From NCBI RefSeq assembly GCF_963664735.1, contig NZ_OY761553.1, positions 3,159,001 to 3,223,000 on the forward strand: a DNA stretch of 64,000 bases, read 5' to 3'. Below, piece after piece: positions 8,501-15,654 of the stretch; the stretch's first letter is position 1; every line of letters begins with the position of its first letter. The notes under the pieces were generated by a model. It saw only the letters and a program-made list of their open reading frames with translations. It ran no database searches and had not been told where the DNA came from. The stretch is from an uncultured Cohaesibacter sp. GTDB taxonomy: Bacteria > Pseudomonadota > Alphaproteobacteria > Rhizobiales > Cohaesibacteraceae. The position numbers and the translations under genes are program-made.

Positions 8501-9011
8501 TTCTCTGCCGGTGATCATCGTCATGGGCGTTTGTGGATGCGGCAAATCATCTGTCGGCGAGGCGCTGGCCAAAAGACATGACTTGCCATTTCTGGATGCA
8601 GACGACTATCACCCCAAGGCCAATGTCGACAAAATGTCGAAAGGCATTGCCTTGCAGGATGATGATCGCTGGCCATGGTTTGAAATCCTCTCCAAGGCGA
8701 TCAATGAAAAGGCGGTAGGCTCTGGTAGCTGCGTGTGTGGTTGTTCTGCTTTGAAACGTAGCTATCGTCGCTATTTGTCAGACCATATTGATCGCCCGGT
8801 GCTCTATGTTCACTTGCATGGTAGCAAGGAGTTGCTGTTTGAACGCATGTCTGCACGCAAGGATCACTACATGCCCCCAAGCCTGCTGGAAAGCCAGTTG
8901 GCCACCTTGGAACCGCCAGAGAGCGATGAAAACGCGATCGTCGTTTCGATAGATCAAAGCATTGCAGACATCGTATCGCAAATTGAGACGTTCTTGAACG
9001 CTCGCTCTTAG
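8469..9011 (+). CDS. gntK: Gluconokinase
   Basis: The 180-residue protein has the P-loop GVCGCGKS (residues 20-27), then the gluconokinase-type FLDADDYHPKANVDKMSKGIAL, CSALKRSYR and HYMPPSLLESQLATLE. It phosphorylates gluconate to 6-phosphogluconate, the substrate of Gnd. The first in-frame ATG lies inside idnO. A later GTG, two residues before the start of the conserved fold, is also possible. No strong ribosome site decides between them, and translational coupling to idnO is likely. Confidence 0.93.
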   Translation: MLTAASQSQSSSLPVIIVMGVCGCGKSSVGEALAKRHDLPFLDADDYHPKANVDKMSKGIALQDDDRWPWFEILSKAINEKAVGSGSCVCGCSALKRSYRRYLSDHIDRPVLYVHLHGSKELLFERMSARKDHYMPPSLLESQLATLEPPESDENAIVVSIDQSIADIVSQIETFLNARS

Positions 9012-9452
9012 GTGCCATTTCAACCAGACGAAAAAATAGATCGCCTCGGCTCAGGCCGGGGCCCTAAGGCTCGGGCCTGCCATCGCGTCTGCTGACGGCA
9101 TTGGTGAGTGCCGTCCCTAAGATGTAAAGCATCTGCGCCCTGTTCACTGGAGAAATGCGCCACAGCGGTTCACATTTCCTGTTGGGCATGGAGCTGCGGC
9201 GGCAGATTGAGGCGTTGACCGACGGTCCATTTCAGATCAGGCGCAATGTTTTCTCTACGGCTCTAAGGAAGGCATCGGATTTATCGAAGACCACCCGGAT
9301 AACCCCTTCTATCTTTCTGGCATCCTTTGTATTTGCAGATCGGATACGGGCGTAGGGATAGAGCGCTTGCACAACATGCCCGTGAAGCATGCCAGTCTCA
9401 TCGCCTCGTTGCTCAAGAGCGAACCAACCAGACGAACACCTTGATGAAGAAC
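9012..9452. other. Gene-poor gap with one short minus-strand reading frame
   Basis: The gap between gntK and the Sel1 gene starts with GC-rich imperfect inverted repeats near 9043-9062. It holds one minus-strand frame (9390-9232, 52 codons, ending KSDAFLRAVEKTLRLI) whose composition looks protein-like and which stays open further upstream. I do not recognise it. It may be the tail of a decayed gene. Confidence 0.3.
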
Positions 9453-10214
9453 TCAGTCTTGGATCTTAGAAATCCGATTAAGCGCTTCTTGTGCCTTGGC
9501 GTTGCCAAGGTCTGCAGCCTTCTGATAGAGGCCTTTGGCTTTTTCCAGATCGGTTGGCACGCCTTGCCCCTGCTCATAAAGGGAAGCCAGTCCGACCATA
9601 CCATCTGATGCAATCAAATCTCCGCGCGTCGCAGCTGTTGTATACCACTTCAATGCGGCTGCGAAGTCCTGAGGGACGCCATCTCCGGCCTGATAAGCCC
9701 GTCCCAGATAATACTGGCTGGTAATGTCGCCCTCTATAGCCCCCTTTTCAAACCAGCGAGCGGCTTCGGTATCCTTATGCCTTTCAAGCGCAATCAGGCC
9801 GATATAGCGAGCAGACTTCATATCCCCGGCCTCGTCCGCCTGACGAAAATAGCCAAGCGCCTTGTCCAGGTCCTTGCTGACGCCGAGGCCCTCCATCCAG
9901 ATCTTGCCGAGATACAGCAATCCCCGTATTTCGCCTGCGTCTGCTGACTTTTGCGCCCATAACCTAGCAGCCGCATAGTCAACGGCCGCCCCCTTACCGC
10001 CATCGAGATAGAGGCGAGCCAATTGCTCTGCTGCATGAGGCTCTTTGTTGGCATAGGTTTTCTTATATAGCTCGACCGCCCTTGCCAGATCCTTTGCATC
10101 GGTTGCGGCTTTGGCTTCGGCCATGATCGACCCCGCCGGAGGCATAAGCTGCGCTTCTGCCACACCCAAAAGCGAGAGCAAAAGGCAGAGGGAAAGAAAA
10201 AGTCTGCGGATCAT
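9453..10214 (-). CDS. Exported Sel1-repeat protein
   Basis: I start at the ATG at 10214, which gives a clear signal peptide (MIRRLFLSLCLLLSLLGVAEA). The earlier in-frame start would add 25 residues in front of it. The 253-residue product then carries about five Sel1-like repeats (for example YYLGRAYQAGDGVPQDFAAAL and SLYEQGQGVPTDLEKAKGLY). Sel1 repeats form alpha-helical protein-binding solenoids, so a periplasmic scaffold or adaptor role is likely. It lies 50 bases after the esterase gene on the same strand and is probably co-transcribed under the TetR-type operator. Confidence 0.85.
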   Translation of the reverse strand: MIRRLFLSLCLLLSLLGVAEAQLMPPAGSIMAEAKAATDAKDLARAVELYKKTYANKEPHAAEQLARLYLDGGKGAAVDYAAARLWAQKSADAGEIRGLLYLGKIWMEGLGVSKDLDKALGYFRQADEAGDMKSARYIGLIALERHKDTEAARWFEKGAIEGDITSQYYLGRAYQAGDGVPQDFAAALKWYTTAATRGDLIASDGMVGLASLYEQGQGVPTDLEKAKGLYQKAADLGNAKAQEALNRISKIQD

Positions 10215-10264
10215 TACGGAACTCTCATTGTGATTATTCAAGTCGGTTTGAAAGGCCGCTTGCC

Positions 10265-11623
10265 TTAGGTGGCATCGCGGAAAAGCCACGCTCGGATCGG
10301 TTCAATCGAATAGGCAACACGCCAAGTATTGCGGTGACCACTTGCCCCTTCCGTGCTTTCTCCGTCATTAAATACTGACCCCTTGGCAAAGGTCACATAA
10401 TTGATGCGGGCTCCTTGCGCATCGAGGGCATCAAAGGCGAAGCGGAATTGCTCGGCGGTCCAATGGCCATCCCATTCCGCTCTTGCAATGCGCGCTCCCT
10501 CCGCTTCCAAGGCTTCCGTAATGGCGTTCTGGCCGGGAAAGGCCTTGCTATCGTCCTGACTGACCAGAATGAAAAGCCGATTGCCAGCCATGGGCGCAAC
10601 CAGAGAGGCGTCCCACTGGCAAGCAACCAGGAAAGAAGCGGCAAAGAAATCCGGATATTTGATGTTCATGGCAATCGACATCATGCCTCCGCCAGATTGG
10701 CCGGTGGTATAGAGACAAGAGCGATCGATCGAATATTGCTTTGTCAGCGCCTTGATCAGATTGATGGTTGTATCCAGCATGCTGGAGGTGTTGGACTCAT
10801 CGTCCGCAATGATCTCCGCATATTGAGGCGCCAGCACAAAACAGGGGCGTTCGGCCTGATCCTCAGGGCTGGCCCACGCAATCGCACCAAGCCCCTGTTT
10901 CAACGTGGTGAGAACATCATTGCTCGTTGCCCCCGCATCATGCATGAAGTTGACCAGCGGATAAGACTTGGACGGGTCATAGTCCTTGGGAACATAAAGA
11001 TTGTAGGCGAGAGCATCTCCGGTCTCCGGATCGTGCCATTCCAGTTGCAGGAAGTCATCGACAATCAGATTGGTGACCGAAGAGGTCTGTACTGAGGCGG
11101 ACGCAATGGTGTTCTGGCCTTCTAGCTGAATTTCTCTTTGCGACAGCAGTGCTTGCGGTTCTGCCCAGGTCGTATCGGAGATGTTCACCTCTCCCGCTTT
11201 ACCCGGCCCCCCTGCCCCCTTGCCTTGCTGCCCATCCGGCTTTTTCTCCTCCCTCGGCGCCTTTACCGCAAGGCTGGCGTCGGCGTCATCCGCTGACAGG
11301 ACAACAATTACAACACGTCCGTCCTCAGATCGATCTGCCGGATCAAACGAAGCTGATGGATAGACTTCTGTTACGGTTCGACCGGCAACGCTAAACTGTT
11401 CGGCGGATAGCGCCGATGCGGGAATAGGTGCGGAATAGGTCACCGCAACCGCTACAAACCGGATCCCGTCGCCATATACCTTCGTAATCGCTTCGGCATT
11501 TTCAATCGAGATGGCATCGGCGAAGGAAGGAGCCGAAACTGTTGCCAATGCCCCAGCCATCGTCAGGCCGAGAATAAAGGTGCGTCTGCTAATAAGAAAA
11601 TGTCGGCTTGAAGATGTGTTCAT
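10265..11623 (-). CDS. Tat-exported esterase/peptidase of the alpha/beta hydrolase fold
   Basis: I choose the ATG at 11623, because GGGA stands 8 bases upstream, over an upstream ATG at 11659 that has no ribosome site. The N-terminus then has a twin-arginine signal (ISRRTFILGL). An Ig-like N-terminal domain of about 170 residues follows, containing a low-complexity GKGAGGPGKAG linker. The hydrolase domain carries the nucleophile elbow TTGQSGGGM and a late histidine (SGHRNTW). Related proteins are annotated as esterases or polyhydroxybutyrate-depolymerase-like peptidases. Substrate unknown. It heads the operon with the Sel1 gene behind a TetR-type palindrome. Confidence 0.8.
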   Translation of the reverse strand: MNTSSSRHFLISRRTFILGLTMAGALATVSAPSFADAISIENAEAITKVYGDGIRFVAVAVTYSAPIPASALSAEQFSVAGRTVTEVYPSASFDPADRSEDGRVVIVVLSADDADASLAVKAPREEKKPDGQQGKGAGGPGKAGEVNISDTTWAEPQALLSQREIQLEGQNTIASASVQTSSVTNLIVDDFLQLEWHDPETGDALAYNLYVPKDYDPSKSYPLVNFMHDAGATSNDVLTTLKQGLGAIAWASPEDQAERPCFVLAPQYAEIIADDESNTSSMLDTTINLIKALTKQYSIDRSCLYTTGQSGGGMMSIAMNIKYPDFFAASFLVACQWDASLVAPMAGNRLFILVSQDDSKAFPGQNAITEALEAEGARIARAEWDGHWTAEQFRFAFDALDAQGARINYVTFAKGSVFNDGESTEGASGHRNTWRVAYSIEPIRAWLFRDAT

Positions 11624-11682
11624 GGCTCGTTTCCCAAGTTCGGCTATATTGAAACTCATATGGCCATATCTTTAGCCAATTT

Positions 11683-11705
11683 AAAGGTACTATAATAGTA
11701 CCTTT
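11683..11705. promoter_or_regulatory. TetR-type operator before the esterase operon
   Basis: This is a perfect 23-base palindrome with a single central A: AAAGGTACTAT, A, then its reverse complement. Its core GGTAC-N7-GTACC recurs at 12456-12472 beside the tetR-family gene. Confidence 0.75.
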
Positions 11706-11903
11706 ATTGTATCGTTTTGTAATCACTTCTCCCTATGCGACAACACACCACTATAGAAAAGCCACCTTGAGGCAAACTCAAAGCGGCTTTCATGTTTTGG
11801 CAAAGTTGATCAACAGGGCTGATGAGCGAAGAGGTAAGGCCCGAATAGGTCTCGATGGCAGTGGCAGGATTTATAGCGATCCTTGCCCTTTTCGCATGCT
11901 CCA

Positions 11904-12368
11904 CTACTTCTCTTTTTTCATTTCCAGCAATTTGCCGTCATGCCGGAATTCGGCCTTGAACTCGTGACTGTCGGGACAGTAGCCCTCAATCTCCACCTTG
12001 TACCCATCCTTGAAATCAAGCTTCTGAAAATAGGTTCCCGACGGATATGAGGGATTTTGCAGAATTTCTGCGGGGATCAATATGCGAACGGATTGCTCTG
12101 GAAAGCCCCGTTTCCGGTGCCCTTCGATTTCATTAATCTGTCCATCGCGATTGAGATGTATTTCCACCCAAGTCCCATCGGGCAGTGCAGCGCGTAGGTT
12201 CTGGCCGTAGAAATCGCGATAATCCAGAGACACATCTGTTAACTTGAGCTTTTCGGTAGCAGCACTGATAGCTTCGTCTTGCGTCATCGCCTGGGCAGCA
12301 AACGTTACCAAAGCAAAGCAGGCAGCGGAAAGACACAGAGTTATTTTGTTGTTTCTTTTCATTGACAC
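11904..12368 (-). CDS. Exported PepSY-like protein of unknown function
   Basis: The GTG at 12368 has AGGA 9 bases upstream, which fits better than the ATG two codons later. The 154-residue product has a signal peptide (ITLCLSAACFALVTFAAQAM) and two short repeats of the kind seen in PepSY domains (WVEIHLNRDGQINEIEGH and FKAEFRHDGKLLEMK). Such domains often act as periplasmic inhibitors or modulators. It is transcribed away from the tetR-type gene, with a GGTAC-N7-GTACC site in the shared promoter region, so repression by that regulator is likely. Confidence 0.7.
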   Translation of the reverse strand: MSMKRNNKITLCLSAACFALVTFAAQAMTQDEAISAATEKLKLTDVSLDYRDFYGQNLRAALPDGTWVEIHLNRDGQINEIEGHRKRGFPEQSVRILIPAEILQNPSYPSGTYFQKLDFKDGYKVEIEGYCPDSHEFKAEFRHDGKLLEMKKEK

Positions 12369-12455
12369 AGAACGTTTTCCTTTGTCTTGTCACAAATAGG
12401 AATAGTCGCCCATACATGCGCGTTGACTTCGACTTCTGACGCGCGGAACATTTGC

Positions 12456-12472
12456 GGTACCTAATTAGTACC
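12456..12472. promoter_or_regulatory. TetR-type operator in the divergent promoter region
   Basis: GGTAC-CTAATTA-GTACC matches the core of the palindrome at 11686-11702. It lies 46 bases before the tetR-type start and 88 bases before the PepSY-like start. Confidence 0.75.
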
Positions 12473-12517
12473 ATTAATAAGGCCAAATTAAGTGCGTTGC
12501 AACAATGTTGAGAGATC

Positions 12518-13147
12518 ATGGTAAAGTCATCGGGAAATAGGGGCCGCCCCAAGACAATCGACGCATCTGTTTTGCGAACCCGGATAATCGATGCAGCACA
12601 TGGCTGTTTCGTCAATCAGGGTTTTGGCAAAACCACAACCGCCATGATCGCATCCGAAGCCAAAATTTCGAAGCGCGACCTTTACCGGCAGTTTTCCTCT
12701 AAAGCAGAAATCTTTGGCGAAGTGGTCCGCGCGCGGCGGCAAGCTATTCTCGATCTGCCACGGCCTGCGGACGAACAACTGGCCCCATTGGACACACTCT
12801 GCCGGATATTTCGTCTGGAACTCGATGATCAAGCTGCGGCGGAACGCGATGCGATGCTCAATTTTGTTGCCAGAGAAAGCCTGCAGTATCCCGAACTCTC
12901 AGATCTCATCTATGACACAGGTATTATCCGCTCTCGCGAAGAGCTGATAGAATGGCTTGAGGATCAAAAGCGAGATGGAACCCTACAAATCAGCGATACA
13001 GTGGATTGCGCAGGTCTGATGATGGATGTGGTCTTTGGAGCCATGCTGCCGCGGCGCCGTTTAAAGGATCCCGTTGACAGACAATGGCAAAGCCAGATGA
13101 TCAGAGGTCGGCTTGCAATCATTTTGAAGGGATTGCAAACCAAGTAA
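12518..13147 (+). CDS. TetR-family transcriptional repressor
   Basis: The 209-residue protein has an N-terminal TetR helix-turn-helix (about residues 14-60: RIIDAAHGCFVNQGFGKTTTAMIA, then ISKRDLYRQFSSKAEIF) and a helical ligand/dimer domain resembling the AefR-type C-terminus. The inducer is unknown. A GGTAC-N7-GTACC palindrome 46 bases upstream, repeated before the esterase operon, suggests that it represses itself, the PepSY-like gene and the esterase/Sel1 pair. Confidence 0.88.
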   Translation: MVKSSGNRGRPKTIDASVLRTRIIDAAHGCFVNQGFGKTTTAMIASEAKISKRDLYRQFSSKAEIFGEVVRARRQAILDLPRPADEQLAPLDTLCRIFRLELDDQAAAERDAMLNFVARESLQYPELSDLIYDTGIIRSREELIEWLEDQKRDGTLQISDTVDCAGLMMDVVFGAMLPRRRLKDPVDRQWQSQMIRGRLAIILKGLQTK

Positions 13148-13157
13148 TTTGAACGTT

Positions 13158-14030
13158 TTAGTTTTTTGTCTGCCGAAGCAGCCACTCGCGAGCGGCTTCT
13201 ATATAGAAAAACTTGCGTGCAGAGCCCATATGGTCAACCCCATCAAAAGTCAGGAAAGTAATATTGCCGCCGTCATTAAGATAGCCATCCACAACGGATG
13301 TTAGCTCTTTCTGATCGTCAGTCGGGAAGATGAGGGCCGGATCAAGATACCCTTCGGGACGTGTAACCTTGGCTCCGGCCCTTTCCCAGACAGGGACACA
13401 TTTTTCATTCCAGGATGTGGCTTTCTGGTCTTCTGTTCAGGTAATGATCAGCAGATTCTGAGAGGCCAAGGTGGCGACATCCTCCGGCCTTTGCTGACCG
13501 GCGATAATAAGGCCGCCTGCAAAAGTTTCAGGATGTTTGGCCATCAGCCAAAGTGATGTCATGGCCCCCATCGACCAGCCCGTGCAATAAACGCGCTTGG
13601 GATCAATTTTGAGAACCTTGTCGCGACGGTCATCAAGATTTGGATTGCTGTAGTTCCAGGTGTTTGTCAGTAGAGACTGCACCAGCCTGTATGTGTTTCG
13701 ACATCGGCGGTGTGCTCCCAATAATCGTTCATTGTTGTACGTTCATACCGCGGGGTTATGACCACACATTCTTCCTTTTGCTGTTGCTCCGGCATCCCCC
13801 ATATGCTGGCAATGACGGTCTCTGTAAGCGTCTCCTTACACGTTCCGTCGTAGCTGGTTCCCGAATGGGTGATTGCCATTTGGCTGTGGCAGAGTATGCT
13901 TATGCCTCCCCCGAAAACCGAGGTGAAGATTCGATCAGCATTTCCTCTTGGCCTCCCCCAGCCAAAAGGAAATCTAATTCACTCGAATGGCAGCTTTCCG
14001 ATCAGAACAGATCTGCGTGAAGCAGGCGCA
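13158..14030 (-). pseudogene. Broken esterase paralogue
   Basis: Minus-strand frames read together as an alpha/beta hydrolase related to the gene at 10265-11623. The order is ECVVITPRYERTTMNDYWEH, then after a one-base frameshift near 13684 LVQSLLTNTWNY and the nucleophile elbow CTGWSMGAMTS. An in-frame TGA at 13437-13439 follows, and then the frame continues to a stop at 13158-13160 (VDHMGSARKFFYIEAAREW). Fragments further upstream to about 14030 (FLLAGGGQEEM) lie in yet another frame. The first two lesions are clear. The upstream limit is uncertain. Confidence 0.8.
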
Positions 14031-14278
14031 TAATCGCTCGTTGCAATTCGTGAAAATCGACCAGTACCGAGCCACTTGGTTTGAATACATCCATTGCAGA
14101 TTGAAGCGTTCAGACAGCTCCACTCAACATGAATGAATTCAAGAAAACCGTGGAAAGGGCCATAGACCTTTGCATAGGTTTGTGTAGCAAAATGTGTAGC
14201 AAATTTGGGAGATCTTGCGGGGGAGCTCGCATCAAACGATTGAATTAACTATATAAATTTCAATTTTTCACTAAATAA
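14031..14278. other. Flank left of the accessory region with integrase-arm-like repeats
   Basis: No gene is visible. TGTGTAGCAAAATGTGTAGC with the following AAAT (14181-14204) strongly resembles 44286-44309 next to the second integrase start, and lies at a similar distance from the tRNA-derived core. This suggests a leftover element end. Confidence 0.45.
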
Positions 14279-14298
14279 ATGGCGGAGAGACAGGGATT
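14279..14298. repeat. Attachment-site core, distal end of element 1
   Basis: ATGGCGGAGAGACAGGGATT is identical to 27903-27922 and 44358-44377, the 3' end of tRNA-Ser(GGA) including the encoded CCA. The match ends after 20 bases. Confidence 0.85.
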
Positions 14299-14390
14299 TT
14301 AGCTCTCACAACCTATTCTTTATACAAATCAACAACTTAATCCCGTCATGATAGCCTGCAATGTAGCACTTTACTGTAACAAACTCAATC

Positions 14391-14858
14391 TTATCTTTTC
14401 GCAAGAACTATACCTGCCTCGGCTACCCGGTCAGGCGTAATATGTGACCGGTTAATCTTGTCTAGCGCTTTTGCCTCTTCATTGGTCAAAATCACCAAGC
14501 GGTAGGTGGATTTTATGTGTTCAACGATCTGAGCATCAGTTTGGCCTTCTTGAATGAGATCACAAAGCTGTCTTGCAAACGCCCTCTGAGGCATCACATG
14601 CTCAACTCGCACGTTTGAAATTGAAGCCTTCCTAGCCACAAGAGCCTTTACGCTTATCTCCACTTTCTGATCGCTTATTACTTTACTTGGATGCTTTATG
14701 TGGGGGTAGCAAATCGCTCTACAAAGAATATCAGCAATGCGTTCTATCGAGTGAATCGCCCCTCCGTTATCCGTAAAACCAAGCTCAAGCGCTTCCTGTC
14801 TAGCTCTAACGAACGTTCTCAGCGCAGGAATTAGATTTTCAGCAGTATACTTGGGCAT
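14391..14858 (-). CDS. Unknown protein at the end of restriction operon 1
   Basis: I do not recognise this 155-residue protein with certainty. It is basic and mostly helical. Its C-terminal half has VRVEHVMPQRAFARQL and later LTNEEAKALDKINRSHITPDR. The EHVMP segment and the trailing conserved-looking part recall HNH-type nuclease relatives, but a full HNH site is not visible. It has a good ribosome site (GAGG, 7 bases before ATG), is last in the hsd operon 44 bases after the metallopeptidase gene, and lies next to the element end. Confidence 0.55.
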   Translation of the reverse strand: MPKYTAENLIPALRTFVRARQEALELGFTDNGGAIHSIERIADILCRAICYPHIKHPSKVISDQKVEISVKALVARKASISNVRVEHVMPQRAFARQLCDLIQEGQTDAQIVEHIKSTYRLVILTNEEAKALDKINRSHITPDRVAEAGIVLAKR

Positions 14859-14901
14859 TTCGACACCTCAGTATATTTCAAGAGATCAGTAATTCGCTGT
14901 T

Positions 14902-15654
14902 CTACTCATTCAGCAACACTTCCGCCCAATCATCAAGCTTGGCCTTTATGGGTTGCCAGCCAGGTTGATAGCGGTCTAGCAGGTCGTAAAAGGCCTTGCT
15001 GTGATTGTGCTCCTTTAGATGGCAAAGTTCGTGCAGGAGAACATGATCGATGCAGTCACGCGGAGCCCGAACCAAAAATGGATGAAGCCGAAGTATGCCG
15101 TCAGTTGCGCAACTTCCCCACCGTTTCTGCATCTCGAGGAGTTCGAATTTGGGCGGCGTCTCGATCCAGGGCAATCTGGCGCAAATCTCTTTGATGCCTT
15201 GAGAGAAGACTTTTTGGGCACGGAACTTATGCCAGGCTCGTATCCTTACACGAATGGTGTCGGGATCACGGGTCTCAGTAAAAATCTCAAGACTGCCGCG
15301 ATAGAGGCGCGTTCTCCGCTCTGCCTTTGGGGCATCAATCAGTTTGAGCTGATAACGGCGGCCAAGATAGAAGATCTCCTCTCCGCTCACATATTCACGT
15401 TCGAGAACATTGCTGCACCGTTCCTGCGCTTGAGCCACATTATCGGAGATCCACCGAGCCTTGGACTGAACGGCTTTCTGGATAGCCACAAGCGGTGCTC
15501 CCGCACTAGCCAGCACTTGAACGGTTCCATCGGGTTCCACATTGATGGCGATCTTGCCTGAAGGGCGATCTTCGCGGAGAACAACATAAGGCAGCCTCGT
15601 GTCACCATAGACAAACAGATGGCGCTCTGGTTCGGTTTCTTCAGAAGCTGCCAT
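14902..15654 (-). CDS. YgjP/M48-like metallopeptidase-domain protein
   Basis: The 250-residue protein has the zinc signature HVLLHELCHLKEHNHSKAFY near residue 207, where HELCH plus a downstream histidine fits the YgjP-like (DUF45) fold. It also has KRWGSCATDGILRLHPFLVRAP just before it. Proteins of this family often stand beside type I restriction genes. Their substrate there is not established. The gene overlaps the end of hsdR by 14 bases, so it belongs to the operon. Confidence 0.82.
   Translation of the reverse strand: MAASEETEPERHLFVYGDTRLPYVVLREDRPSGKIAINVEPDGTVQVLASAGAPLVAIQKAVQSKARWISDNVAQAQERCSNVLEREYVSGEEIFYLGRRYQLKLIDAPKAERRTRLYRGSLEIFTETRDPDTIRVRIRAWHKFRAQKVFSQGIKEICARLPWIETPPKFELLEMQKRWGSCATDGILRLHPFLVRAPRDCIDHVLLHELCHLKEHNHSKAFYDLLDRYQPGWQPIKAKLDDWAEVLLNE

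Noticed and set aside
9155-9355. 66-residue plus-strand frame after gntK
   Set aside because: No ribosome site or recognisable feature. The opposite strand carries the more protein-like frame.
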